A stretch of DNA of 41,201 bases. Origin: Astrobacterium formosum. GTDB lineage: Bacteria > Pseudomonadota > Alphaproteobacteria > Rhizobiales > Xanthobacteraceae. Below, in pieces: positions 33,309 to 41,201 of this stretch; within the stretch, counting starts at the first letter, position 1; every line of letters starts with the position of its first letter. The notes beneath the pieces are model-generated. The model was not told the origin of the DNA, did no database searches, and was given only the letters and a program-made list of their open reading frames with translations. The stretch lies in contig JAVDCA010000041.1 of assembly GCA_030848545.1 (NCBI GenBank), forward strand, positions 1 through 41,201, read 5' to 3'. Position numbers and translations under genes: made by a program.

Positions 33309-34472
33309 ATGCCCATCCTGCCGCGTATCGATGCTTTCAAGGACGATCTCGTCGCCATCCGCCACGACCTGCACGCCCACCCCGAACTGGGTTTCGAGGA
33401 AGTGCGCACCTCGGCTTTGGTGGCCGAAAAGCTCCAGGCCTGGGGCATCGAGGTCCATCGCGGCATCGGCAAGACCGGCGTCGTCGGTGTGCTCGACGGC
33501 AAGACGGGAACGGGACGCACCGTCGGGCTGCGCGCCGACATGGACGCCCTGCCCATGGAGGAGAAGACCAACCTTGCCTACGCCTCGAAGAATCCCGGAC
33601 GGTTTCACGGCTGCGGCCATGACGGCCACACCACCATGCTGCTCGGTGCCGCCCGCTATCTCGCCGAGAGCCGCGATTTCGCCGGCCGCGTCGTGTTCAT
33701 CTTCCAGCCCGCCGAGGAAGGTTTCGGCGGCGCCCGGGCGATGCTCGCCGACAAATTGTTCGAGCGTTTTCCCTGCGACGAGATCTACGGCCTCCACAAT
33801 GCGCCGCAAGACCCGCCCTACCGGATCGGCATCAAGCCCGGCGCCGTGATGGCGGGCGCCGATTTCTTCGACATCCGCGTGCGCGGCCGCGGCAGCCATG
33901 CGGCGCGTCCGGAGGACTCGCACGATCCGGTCGTCGCCATGGCGGCGCTGGTGCAGGCCCTGCAGACCATCGTGAGCCGCAATGTGCGGCCGTTGTCGCC
34001 GGCGGTGCTCTCCGTCACCCGCATACACGCCGGCAGCGCCTACAATGTGGTTCCCGACGAGGCGACGCTGGCCGGCACGGTGCGCTATCTCGACCGCAAG
34101 GTCAGCGACCAGATCCAGGCGCGCATGCGCGAGGTCGCGGCCGGTATCGCGGCCGCCTTCTCGGTCGAGGTCGAGGTGGATTTCCGCAACGCCTTCGACG
34201 TCCTGGTCAACACCGATGCGCTGATCGACGGCTATCTCGCCGCGGCGCGCGACGTGGTCGGCGACGACGACGTCTACGTCAAGACCGAGCCGGTGATGGG
34301 CAGCGAGGATTTCGCCGACATGCTCGAAGTGACGCCGGGCGTCTATTGCACCATCGGACACGCGGCTTCGGTGCCGCTGCACAATCCCGGCTTCGTCCTC
34401 GACGACGGCATCCTGCCGGTCGGCGCCAGCCTCTATGCCCGCATCGTCGAGCGCCGGCTGGCGGGATCGTAG
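33309..34472 (+). CDS. M20-family amidohydrolase (hippurate hydrolase-like)
   Basis: The 387-residue protein belongs to the M20D group. Di-metal ligands are C102 and H104 in HGCGHDGHTTML, E136/E137 in QPAEEGFGG and a later H in YGLHNAP; the C-terminal GSEDFADML motif is typical. The enzyme hydrolyses N-acyl or amide-linked amino acids such as hippurate or indole-acetyl-amino acids. No signal peptide. Start is ATG 33309 (MPILPRIDAFKDDLVAIRHDLHAHPELG). The frame runs well upstream through the tandem repeats, which is not coding-like. Substrate not predictable. Confidence 0.92.
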   Translation: MPILPRIDAFKDDLVAIRHDLHAHPELGFEEVRTSALVAEKLQAWGIEVHRGIGKTGVVGVLDGKTGTGRTVGLRADMDALPMEEKTNLAYASKNPGRFHGCGHDGHTTMLLGAARYLAESRDFAGRVVFIFQPAEEGFGGARAMLADKLFERFPCDEIYGLHNAPQDPPYRIGIKPGAVMAGADFFDIRVRGRGSHAARPEDSHDPVVAMAALVQALQTIVSRNVRPLSPAVLSVTRIHAGSAYNVVPDEATLAGTVRYLDRKVSDQIQARMREVAAGIAAAFSVEVEVDFRNAFDVLVNTDALIDGYLAAARDVVGDDDVYVKTEPVMGSEDFADMLEVTPGVYCTIGHAASVPLHNPGFVLDDGILPVGASLYARIVERRLAGS

Positions 34473-34492
34473 AGCAACCGAAATCGCAGAAT

Positions 34493-34583
34493 TCGTCATG
34501 CCCGGCCTTGTGCCGGGCATCCACGCCTTGCAGACCTTCCGCACCAAAGACGCGGATGGCCGGGACAAGCCTGGCCATGACGA
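34493..34583. repeat. Imperfect inverted repeat between convergent genes
   Basis: The left arm starts TCGTCATGCCCGG and the right arm ends CCATGACGA, with several mismatches. It is a diverged relative of the repeat at 18512-18603. It separates the amidohydrolase from ycjF and probably ends both messages. Confidence 0.6.
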
Positions 34584-34592
34584 GTCTCGCGG

Positions 34593-35624
34593 CTACCGCC
34601 CCTCCTCCGCCCGCCGCGTCATCAGGCCGCCGACCAGCGAAGTCAGGCTCGGCAGTTCCTCGGGCGCAAAGGGGAGCGGGCGCACGAGCTGCATGATGGC
34701 GATACCGAGCCGCGCCATGCGCTGGGCGGCATAGAGGGACTCGCCCGCGGCCGACGAGAGGCGTTCGGCGGCGCCGGCGCCGAGATGCTGCATCAGGCCG
34801 GCGGTGACGAGGTCGATCGCCCCGAGCGTGCCGGCCTCGCGCACGAGCCGGCGCAGGAGATGCACCGTCGTCGCCGCCGTCGGCCGCAGCCCGTAGGTCT
34901 CGGAAATCTCGCGCAGCAGCCGCAGGCTGACGGCGAGGAAGAAGACGGCGTCGGTCAATGCCGTCGGCGACAAAGCCGTGATCCCGAAGGCGCGCACCGC
35001 CGCCTTGCGCACCGCCGCCTCGGCGCGACGGTCGAGCGGCCGGATCACCGCGTGCTTGACGATCTCCACCTGCTCGGCGGCGGAATGGTGGAGCTGGACG
35101 CGGGCCTGGAAGGCCTCGATGCCGGCGGTCGTCTCGCGCGTCTTCGGCAGCAGGTCGAGGAGGTCGGCGATCGCCGCCTGGGTCACGCGCGCATCGTCAT
35201 GGCTCGCGAAACGGCGTTGCACCGCTTCGACGCTCTTGAGGCGGGCGAGGCTCGCGAACTCGTGCCAGGCGATCAGGGACGCGCCGCCGACTCCGGCGGC
35301 GACGAACAGGGCCGCGAGGGTGCCGAGGAGCGGATTGCGCTCGGCGAGCGAAACGACCCAGTCGCCGGCCGAAAGGGTCAGGAGCCCGACGAAGAAGGCC
35401 GTGAGGCCCGCGATGCCGAGGCTCACCAGCCGGCGCGGACGGCGCCTAGCCGGCACCGCCGGCAGCGCCGGCGGCGGCGCCGGTTCCACCGGGACGACGC
35501 GGCCGCGCCGTTCGGTCTCGAACACGCGCGGGGGCTCGCCGCGCAGGCTCGCGCGGGCGCCGCGCTCGGCCTCGATCACCCGCGGCCGGAACGTGTCCTC
35601 TCGCTCGTCGGGACGTTGGCTCAT
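34593..35624 (-). CDS. ycjF: YcjF-type inner-membrane protein (TIGR01620, DUF697)
   Basis: The 343-residue protein has a charged, Pro/Arg-rich N-terminal region (1-65), two membrane spans (about 67-86 and 97-119) and a C-terminal DUF697 helical domain containing LRLLREISETYGLRPT and a repeated Ala/Leu helix. It is the standard partner of YcjX. ATG 35624 overlaps the ycjX stop codon as ATGA. The frame is open far upstream through ycjX, but that is a shadow. The pair is under envelope-stress control in some bacteria; the exact role is unknown. Confidence 0.9.
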   Translation of the reverse strand: MSQRPDEREDTFRPRVIEAERGARASLRGEPPRVFETERRGRVVPVEPAPPPALPAVPARRRPRRLVSLGIAGLTAFFVGLLTLSAGDWVVSLAERNPLLGTLAALFVAAGVGGASLIAWHEFASLARLKSVEAVQRRFASHDDARVTQAAIADLLDLLPKTRETTAGIEAFQARVQLHHSAAEQVEIVKHAVIRPLDRRAEAAVRKAAVRAFGITALSPTALTDAVFFLAVSLRLLREISETYGLRPTAATTVHLLRRLVREAGTLGAIDLVTAGLMQHLGAGAAERLSSAAGESLYAAQRMARLGIAIMQLVRPLPFAPEELPSLTSLVGGLMTRRAEEGR

Positions 35625-37036
35625 CGCAGTCGGTCTCCGAGCAGGAATTCCAGCGCCGAATCGAGGCGGATGTGGGGAATGCCCTCGACCGGCGAGGGGT
35701 CGATGGCGGGCGGCTCGAACACCGGCACGTCCAGGAACGGCGTGTTCCACGCCTCGCGCCGCGGCGGCCGGATCGGGATCGTGCCGACGAACAGCTTGAC
35801 CTGGCGGTCGGACCCGACCGGGCGGCCGACGACGAGCTGGACGCGCTGGCCGTCGATCTCCTGGCTGTCCTCCTCGGTGGAGATCACCGAGGCGATCGCC
35901 TCGACGTCCAGGCGGGCATTGCCGCTGGTGACCTCGAGGGCCGGCAGCGCCACCATGTTGCGCAACAAGGCGGCGAGGTGGTCGCGCTGCAATTCGGGCA
36001 CGTGGTCGGCCTTGGTGGCGGCGAACATCACCTTGTCGATCGCCGCGGAGCCGATCAGGCGCGCCAGGATGCCGCGGCGGCCATAGCGGAAGCTGGACAG
36101 GATCGCTTCCAGCGCCAGGCGGGTATCCTCGAACGCCTCCGGGCCGGCGAGGAGCGCGCGCAGCACGTCGACGAGGACGATCTGGCGGCCGTAGCGGCGG
36201 AAATGGTCGGCATAGAATTTCTCGACCACCTCGGCCTTGTAGATGTCGTAGCGCTGCGCCATCAATTCGGCGAGCGTGCCCGGCGCCGGCGTCTCGACGC
36301 CCTCGGGCATGTCCAGCGGCGCGAACCACAGATACGGCGCCTCGACCAGCTTGCCGGGACACAGGAAGCGGCCCGGCTGCAGGAAGCTCAGGCCGTGGGT
36401 GTCGCGGGCGCGGCGCAGGAAATCCCGATAGAGTTCGAAGGCGCGCCGCGCCGTTTCCTCGCTCGCCGCTTCGCCGGCGGGATGAGCGGCCACGAAGGCG
36501 AGCCAGTCGCGGGCGATGGCGGCGCGGGCGCCGCGCCGGTAGAGCGCAAGCGCGCCGCGCGACCACTCCGCATAGCTCTGCTCGAGCAGCGGCAGGTCGA
36601 GCAGCCACTCGCCCGGATAATCGATGAGCTTCAGGCGCAGCGAGGAAGGCTCGCCGACGAGGTCGCCGACCAACTGGCCGAACAGGCTCGCGGGCGCGAA
36701 ACGGATGTCGATCTCGATCTCGCTGACGTCGTCGGTGCGCCGTGGCCAGTTCCACGGCTCGCTCGCCATGGCATCGATGTTCTCCGCATAGGGAAAGCGC
36801 GGCAGAAGCTGGCCACCGCCGGCATGGATGCGGGCGCCGATCAGCCGGCGCTCGCCGACCACGCGCAGGAGCGGCATGCGGTTGGGGTTGTGGGCGGCGC
36901 TCAGGAGGTTGTGGATCAGGCTGGTCAGAAAGACGGTCTTGCCGGCGCGGGAGAGGCCGGTGACGGCGAGCGACACGGTCGAGCCGGTGACGAATTCGAC
37001 CAGGCTGTCGGTCGCGGATTGCAGGGGGGAGATCAA
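35621..37036 (-). CDS. ycjX: YcjX-type P-loop NTPase (DUF463)
   Basis: The 471-residue protein has a P-loop GLSRAGKT (27-34), a GTPase-like DYPGEWLLDLPLL (Walker B/switch) and the DUF463 pattern throughout (FGQLVGDLVGE, LSFLQPGRFLCPG). It is a dynamin-like or phage-shock-related GTPase in E. coli literature. No ATG gives the expected N-terminus; TTG 37036 gives ISPLQSATDSLVEFVTGST, matching the family's length, so TTG is used, without a clear ribosome site. Coupled to ycjF by a 4-base overlap. Confidence 0.9.
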   Translation of the reverse strand: MISPLQSATDSLVEFVTGSTVSLAVTGLSRAGKTVFLTSLIHNLLSAAHNPNRMPLLRVVGERRLIGARIHAGGGQLLPRFPYAENIDAMASEPWNWPRRTDDVSEIEIDIRFAPASLFGQLVGDLVGEPSSLRLKLIDYPGEWLLDLPLLEQSYAEWSRGALALYRRGARAAIARDWLAFVAAHPAGEAASEETARRAFELYRDFLRRARDTHGLSFLQPGRFLCPGKLVEAPYLWFAPLDMPEGVETPAPGTLAELMAQRYDIYKAEVVEKFYADHFRRYGRQIVLVDVLRALLAGPEAFEDTRLALEAILSSFRYGRRGILARLIGSAAIDKVMFAATKADHVPELQRDHLAALLRNMVALPALEVTSGNARLDVEAIASVISTEEDSQEIDGQRVQLVVGRPVGSDRQVKLFVGTIPIRPPRREAWNTPFLDVPVFEPPAIDPSPVEGIPHIRLDSALEFLLGDRLR

Positions 37037-37134
37037 GATGGGGCGCCCCGTGGGTGAGATGATGGATATGTAGGCACGAAGCGGCCGGAGGCAAAGCGGG
37101 GTGGCCGAGGGTCGGCGTGTTTACCTTATCCATC

Positions 37135-37243
37135 ATTCCGGGGCCGAGCGCAGCGAGGAGCCCGGAATCCATAGCCCCTGTATGTCAGTTTCATTGCCGC
37201 AGGGGGTATGGATTCCGGACAGCCGCTTCGCGGCTTCCGGAAT
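37135..37243. repeat. Pair of ATTCCGG hairpin elements
   Basis: 37135-37168 runs from ATTCCGG to CCGGAAT with an inner GAGCGCAGCGAG. 37212-37243 runs from ATTCCGG to TCCGGAAT with an inner GCCGCTTCGCGGC hairpin. They lie between the ycjX start and the end of the DASS transporter gene, in a 231-base gap without genes. The same element is at 17081-17112. Confidence 0.6.
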
Positions 37244-37267
37244 GACAAAGGAGGGTTTCGGCGGCCC

Positions 37268-38647
37268 CTAAATCCACCCGACCAGCTTCCACCACAGGAA
37301 ATCCAGCGGCACCAGCCCCACAAGGGTGATCACGGTGAGCGGCGCGAGGATGCGCACGAGGTGGCCGATGCGCTCGCCGGAAAGTTGCATGGCGACGATG
37401 AGCGGACCGACCTGGTAGGGCAGCATGACGGTGGAGAAACCGATCACCTGCAGCATCAGCACCTGGTCGAGGCTGAAACCGGTGGCGCCGGCGAACTGCT
37501 TCGCCAGCGGGGTGAGCACGGCCGGCGAACTCGGAATGGTGGTGAACATGCTGGTCGCGAACGAGATGAAGGCGAGCGACCAGAAGTCGACGAAGTCGCG
37601 CCCGGGCGCCAGCGGCATCAGGTGCTGGAGCTCCCTGCCCAGCATGGTGCCGAGGCCGGAGGAATTGACGATGGCGCCGAGCGCAAGCGCCCCGGCGACG
37701 AACAGGATCAGGCCGAAATCCACCATCGAATTGAACTTGGTGGGATCGACGACGCCGATGCCCGGCAACAGCAGCACGATGGCGCTGACGATGCCGACCC
37801 AGGCCGGATCGACGCCGTGCACCGTGTCGGTCATCCACAGCGCCAGGGTGGCGAGGAGAATCCCGGCGACGCGGAGCTGTGTCGCCGCGCTCACCGCGCG
37901 CGGGCTCGGCGCCGCGGCTCCGTCGGCGGGGGCGACCTCGGCCGGGAATAGGCGCACCACCAGGGTCACGATCACGATCGATTTGAGCACGCCGAGCACC
38001 GGAAAATGCAGCGTCAGGTAGCGCATATAGCCGAAGCGCACCCCCCAGATCGTCTCGGCGGCGCCGGCGAAGATCATGTTGGGGATGTTGGACGGCAGGA
38101 CGGCGAAACTCGGCAGGTTGCAGCCCAACGCCACGATGGCGGCAAGACCGATGCGCCCGTTCGACCCCTTGGCAAAGCCGCAACGCCCGGCGAGCGCCAT
38201 GGCGATCGGCACCAGGACGACGGCGCGCCCGACCGAAGACGGCATCACGAAGCTCAGCGCCATGCTGAGCAGCATCATGCCGCCGATCAACCGCGCGTAA
38301 CTCACCGTCAGGAAAGGCGCGATCGCCGCCGACATGCGGTCGCCCAGGCCGGTGACCACGATGGCCGAGCCGATCACGAAGCCGGAGATGATGAGCCACA
38401 CCGCCGAGGACGCGAAACCCGAGAACACCAGTGCGGGCGGCGCCAGCCCCGACACGAGCGTGATCGCGAACAGGATGAGGCTCGCCACATAGCCGGGCAC
38501 CAGCGCGGTGACCCACAGGCTGAGCGTCAGCAGGATCGCCCCGATGGTCTCTCCTTCGGCATGGGTTAATCCGCCCGGCGGCAGGACGGTGAGCCAGATG
38601 CCGACGACGAGCGCTATGCCGACGATCATCTGCCGCGGCTTGAACAT
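37268..38647 (-). CDS. DASS/SLC13-type anion transporter
   Basis: The 459-residue protein has about 11-13 membrane spans and follows the divalent anion:Na+ symporter family: SGFASSAVWLIISGFVIGSA near residue 80 and FISFATSMFTTIPSSPAVLTPLA in the second half, with SSPAV in the place of the family's SNT/SNPPA substrate loop. Likely cargo is a dicarboxylate, citrate or sulfate; I cannot tell which. ATG 38647 starts MFKPRQMIVGIALVVG; the frame opens further upstream to 38764 but that part is Arg/Pro-rich. It stands alone. Confidence 0.85.
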   Translation of the reverse strand: MFKPRQMIVGIALVVGIWLTVLPPGGLTHAEGETIGAILLTLSLWVTALVPGYVASLILFAITLVSGLAPPALVFSGFASSAVWLIISGFVIGSAIVVTGLGDRMSAAIAPFLTVSYARLIGGMMLLSMALSFVMPSSVGRAVVLVPIAMALAGRCGFAKGSNGRIGLAAIVALGCNLPSFAVLPSNIPNMIFAGAAETIWGVRFGYMRYLTLHFPVLGVLKSIVIVTLVVRLFPAEVAPADGAAAPSPRAVSAATQLRVAGILLATLALWMTDTVHGVDPAWVGIVSAIVLLLPGIGVVDPTKFNSMVDFGLILFVAGALALGAIVNSSGLGTMLGRELQHLMPLAPGRDFVDFWSLAFISFATSMFTTIPSSPAVLTPLAKQFAGATGFSLDQVLMLQVIGFSTVMLPYQVGPLIVAMQLSGERIGHLVRILAPLTVITLVGLVPLDFLWWKLVGWI

Positions 38648-38788
38648 GGGGGTGACTCCGCATACCGGCCCGCCGGAGGGCGGCGCGCGGCCCTCTATAG
38701 CGGCGCGAGGCTGACGGAGGCAGGCCAAATTCGGCTGATCAGTTCCGCTCGCGCGCCGGGGCACGGACGCGGAAACTCGACAGACGCC

Positions 38789-39490
38789 TCACGGCGCCAG
38801 GCCCGCGATCTCCATGATCAGCTTCTTGAGAATCGCTTCAGCGAAGGCCTCGTAGCTCTCGACGGGGATCATGAAGGCGCCGGGGCCGCCGATGACGTTG
38901 TCGTAGTAGTAGCGGTCGAGATAGGGCTCCAGCGCCAGGATCGGCAGGCCATTGATGCCGATATTGTCGCGCACGGCATCGTCGCGGGCGCGCTCGGCCG
39001 GCCGGCCGCGATTGTTGGCGCCGTCGCCGGAGACGTCGATCACGCGCCGCCCCGCCGTATAGGGCGCCTGAACGAGCAGGAGACGCGCGAAGTCGACGGC
39101 CCCCGAGATGGAGGTGCCGCCGCCGTGGAGCTGGCGCGGCGTTGCGTCGATCACGGCGGCGAATTTCTGCGCCGACGCCTCGTCGCCGACGACGTTCCAG
39201 CCGATCACTTGGGTCTGCATCGCCGGGCCGGTCCATTGCATCATGGTGACGGCGATCGCCTGGGCGGCGCCGGAGCGGATCGCCTTGAGGACCGTCGGCG
39301 AACGGAAGGCGTCGGCATAGCCGTGCTGCTGCAGGGCGAAGCGGCGGTCGTCGACGCTGCCGGAGGCATCCACCGCGAGCACCAGGGCAAGATCCACCGC
39401 CGTGTCGGCGCGGGCGCGCACGATGCCCGCCGTCAGCGACGCCAGCGCTCCTCCCATCAGCTCGCGACGGCGGACGACGCGCAGCGGCAT
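38789..39490 (-). CDS. DUF1194 von Willebrand factor A-like protein, exported
   Basis: The 233-residue protein has a Tat-like leader (VVRRRELMGGALASLTAGIV, RR at residues 7-9) with cleavage probably near ARA. The vWA domain starts at about 33 and has the MIDAS motif DASGS (41-45), the T in GGGTSISGA and the D in DVSGDGANNRG, all needed for metal-dependent ligand binding. DUF1194 proteins are common in Rhizobiales and of unknown role. The open frame to 39697 upstream is not coding-like. No partner genes (AAA ATPase or co-secreted) nearby. Confidence 0.88.
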   Translation of the reverse strand: MPLRVVRRRELMGGALASLTAGIVRARADTAVDLALVLAVDASGSVDDRRFALQQHGYADAFRSPTVLKAIRSGAAQAIAVTMMQWTGPAMQTQVIGWNVVGDEASAQKFAAVIDATPRQLHGGGTSISGAVDFARLLLVQAPYTAGRRVIDVSGDGANNRGRPAERARDDAVRDNIGINGLPILALEPYLDRYYYDNVIGGPGAFMIPVESYEAFAEAILKKLIMEIAGLAP

Positions 39491-39623
39491 GACACACCTT
39501 ATCGCCGGCGCGACGGTCCGACCGGCCCTGGCGCAGTATATCGCCGGGCGCGCGACACGCTTGAATATTTCTACGGGAAAATTGCCACTTTGACGATATC
39601 GCAGGCGGCCATCGGGCCGGGTT

Positions 39624-39671
39624 GGGTGAGGGAGGCCTCCGACGCGGAACAAACGGAGACGCCCCTCACCC
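39624..39671. repeat. Inverted repeat with 30-base loop
   Basis: GGGTGAGGG (39624-39632) pairs with CCCTCACCC (39663-39671). It lies between the vWA gene and the zinc-ribbon gene (gap 39491-39770), after the 3' end of the latter on the minus strand, and may be a terminator relic of the GAGG/CCTC family. I see no gene in this gap. Confidence 0.45.
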
Positions 39672-39770
39672 GTATGCCTCGCGAGGACGCGCGGCATCTC
39701 GCCTTCCTCCCGGGTGAGAGGACGGACACGAAACCGGCATTGAAACTCGAACTTCGGCCGATGCGGCCGG

Positions 39771-40001
39771 TCAGGCCGGGCGCGGCTTCTTGCGGCGATC
39801 GACGAGCTGTTCGATCGTCATATCGCGCCGATGATGGAACGAGCGTCGTCCGCAGCCGGGGCAGCGGGCGGAGAACTCTTCGTCGACCTGTTCGGAGTTG
39901 CGCAGATGAATGGCCGCCTTGCAGGTCGGACACAGGACCGTGCCGCGGCTGAAGGTGCCGCGACGGGTATTCTTGAATGCGGGTTGAAGGGCGACGATCA
40001 T
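39771..40001 (-). CDS. Small zinc-ribbon protein
   Basis: The 76-residue protein carries two CPxC knuckles, CPTC (C24/C27) and CPGC (C47/C50), 20 residues apart, a complete four-cysteine zinc ribbon. The flanks are basic (KNTRRG, RRSFHHRRD, DRRKKPRPA). A knuckle pair of this type often binds nucleic acid or serves as a structural zinc site. The frame extends upstream to 41042 but ATG 40001 gives the compact protein. It is divergent from the aldo/keto reductase gene. I do not recognise a named family. Confidence 0.7.
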   Translation of the reverse strand: MIVALQPAFKNTRRGTFSRGTVLCPTCKAAIHLRNSEQVDEEFSARCPGCGRRSFHHRRDMTIEQLVDRRKKPRPA

Positions 40002-40196
40002 GGCTCTGGCGTCTTTCGCCGCCGTGTATCGGCCGGCCGGCGACGCCCGTAAAGCGAAAGCCTTTGTTGACCTTAACCGCCACAACTCCCACGTAACGAG
40101 AGTATCGGCGACGACCGGCGCTTGCAGCACCAGAGAGGCGATGCCGCACCCGGTTGGGGGCGACGACGAAAACATTGGAAGCGAATGAGGGCCACG

Positions 40197-41129
40197 ATGA
40201 TGGCGAACGAGGCCACGAGCCGGCGCGGCATGCTGCGCATGATGGCCACCGCAGCGGCGGCCGCAGCCCTGCCATACCGCCGCGCGGGAGCCCAGGAACC
40301 GATGGTGCTGACGCGCCGGATCCCTGCCAGCGGCGAAGCCATGCCGGCGGTCGGGCTCGGCACCTGGATCACCTTCAATGTCGGCAACGACCCGCGGGCG
40401 CGTGACGCCTGCGCCGAGGTCATGGGCGCGTTCTTCGCGAGCGGCGGCCGTTTGATCGATTCCTCGCCCATGTACGGCTCTTCGCAGGCGGTCGTCGGCC
40501 ATGGCCTGCGCCGGCTCGCAGAACCGGCGGCGTTGTTCTCCGCCGACAAGGTCTGGATCTCGTCCGGCACGCGCGCACCGGCGCAGATCGAGACCTCGCG
40601 GCGCGCCTGGGGCGTGCCGCGGTTCGATCTTCTCCAGGTCCACAATCTTCTCTCCTGGGAGGAACACCTGAAGACCCTGCTCGCCATGAAGGCGGAAGGG
40701 CGGCTGCGTTATGTCGGCATCACCACGTCGGAAGGACGGCGGCACGGGGAGTTCGAGCGCATCATGGGCAAGGAGCCGCTCGACTTCGTCCAGTTCACCT
40801 ACAACGTACTCGACCGCGAAGCCGAGCAGCGCCTGCTGCCGCTCGCGCGTGAGCGCGGCATGGCGGTGATCGTCAACCGTCCGTTCCGCCAGGGCGAGCT
40901 GACCGAACGGCTGGCGCGCCATCCCCTGCCGGGCTGGGCGAAGGAGATCGGCTGCACCAGCTGGGCGCAGGCGCTCATCAAGTTCATCCTCGCCCATCCG
41001 GACGTCACCTGCGTGATCCCGGCAACCACCCGCGTCGATCACGTGCGCGAAAACCTCGCCGCCGCCCGCGCGCCGCTGCCCGACGCCGCGCTGCGCGCCC
41101 GCATATCCGCCGACGTCGCGAGACTCTAG
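40197..41129 (+). CDS. Tat-exported aldo/keto reductase
   Basis: The 310-residue protein has a twin-arginine leader (SRRGMLRMMATAAAAAALPYRRAGA, in parts; RR at 9-10, cleavage near AGA-Q). The rest is an AKR (beta/alpha)8 barrel with the tetrad D88, Y93 (LIDSSPMYG), K118 (ADKVW) and H149 (LLQVHN). It should reduce carbonyls with NAD(P)H, which is unusual for a periplasmic protein, unless the cofactor is bound before export through the Tat path. GAGGG before ATG 40197 supports this start; ATG 40185 in the same frame would also serve. Substrate unknown. Confidence 0.88.
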   Translation: MMANEATSRRGMLRMMATAAAAAALPYRRAGAQEPMVLTRRIPASGEAMPAVGLGTWITFNVGNDPRARDACAEVMGAFFASGGRLIDSSPMYGSSQAVVGHGLRRLAEPAALFSADKVWISSGTRAPAQIETSRRAWGVPRFDLLQVHNLLSWEEHLKTLLAMKAEGRLRYVGITTSEGRRHGEFERIMGKEPLDFVQFTYNVLDREAEQRLLPLARERGMAVIVNRPFRQGELTERLARHPLPGWAKEIGCTSWAQALIKFILAHPDVTCVIPATTRVDHVRENLAAARAPLPDAALRARISADVARL

Positions 41130-41176
41130 ATGCTGATCTCAATGTAAGGAAACATCAGCCACGCCCGAGGCGCGCT

Positions 41177-41199
41177 CCCTCTCCCCGGCGGGGAGAGGG
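41177..41199. terminator. Hairpin after the aldo/keto reductase gene
   Basis: CCCTCTCCCC-GGC-GGGGAGAGGG has perfect 10-bp arms and lies 48 bases after the reductase stop, at the window edge. It belongs to the CCTC/GAGG hairpin family. The T-run that would make it a textbook terminator is not visible before the sequence ends. Confidence 0.55.
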
Positions 41200-41201
41200 T
41201 T

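Noticed and set aside
34593-37172. Very long minus-strand open frame (859 codons) spanning both ycjF and ycjX
   Set aside because: The upper two thirds are a shadow of ycjX in another frame, very rich in Arg and Pro; only the part from ATG 35624 matches YcjF.
40361-40420. Suspected loss of the catalytic lysine in the Tat-exported aldo/keto reductase
   Set aside because: A first alignment put Gly at the Lys position, but aligning LFSADKVW with the family's LFLATKVW places K118 correctly, so the tetrad is complete.

Overview
The window looks like chromosomal DNA from a high-GC alphaproteobacterium, most likely of the order Hyphomicrobiales (Rhizobiales). Three things point there: strong G/C preference at third codon positions; the block rmuC / def-fmt-truA / dapE-DUF805-dapD / pyrimidine 5'-nucleotidase, which I know from Bradyrhizobium-like genomes; and many short intergenic palindromes of the types common in that order. 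I could not run a similarity search, so the genus is left open. I saw no rRNA, tRNA, CRISPR array, phage or transposase.

Layout. 0-4.2 kb is accessory: an HTH antitoxin-like gene behind a probably frameshifted partner, a divergent LysR/pirin pair, a tiny membrane ORF, a perfect 31-bp inverted repeat and a phd/vapC module with a clear operator. 4.3-11 kb holds an AraC regulator next to an SDR, a DUF4239 membrane protein, an outer-membrane barrel protein, an SDR without the canonical YxxxK motif and a membrane diguanylate cyclase. 11.1-17 kb is a complete Liv-type ABC importer (binding protein, two permeases, two ATPases) and a divergent, leaderless TRAP-type binding protein. 17.1-30 kb is the housekeeping core: ampG, rmuC, def, fmt, truA, dapE, two DUF805 proteins, dapD, an acetyltransferase and a pyrimidine nucleotidase. 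It is interrupted by a fitAB-type module between def and fmt, a hicBA-type module with a shortened HicA between dapD and the DUF805 genes, and an unusual two-gene unit at 28.1-29.1 kb.

30-41 kb carries a homocysteine S-methyltransferase-like protein, a Pit phosphate transporter with its PhoU-like DUF47 partner, five 17-bp tandem repeats, an M20 amidohydrolase, the ycjX/ycjF pair, a DASS-type anion transporter, a von Willebrand factor A (DUF1194) protein, a small zinc-ribbon protein and a Tat-exported aldo/keto reductase.

The most interesting locus is 28077-29103. A HTH protein carries at its C-terminus a recognisable copy of the RNA polymerase alpha-subunit C-terminal domain, in which the position of the key DNA-contact arginine (R265 in E. 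coli) is glycine. It overlaps an upstream ORF that I cannot assign, and a short palindrome lies just before that ORF. This has the architecture of a toxin-antitoxin or autoregulated two-gene system, but its function is inference only. Second in interest are the HicA homologue that lacks its catalytic-histidine segment and the HTH protein at 436-972, whose N-terminal half resembles the ribosomal bL12 C-terminal domain.
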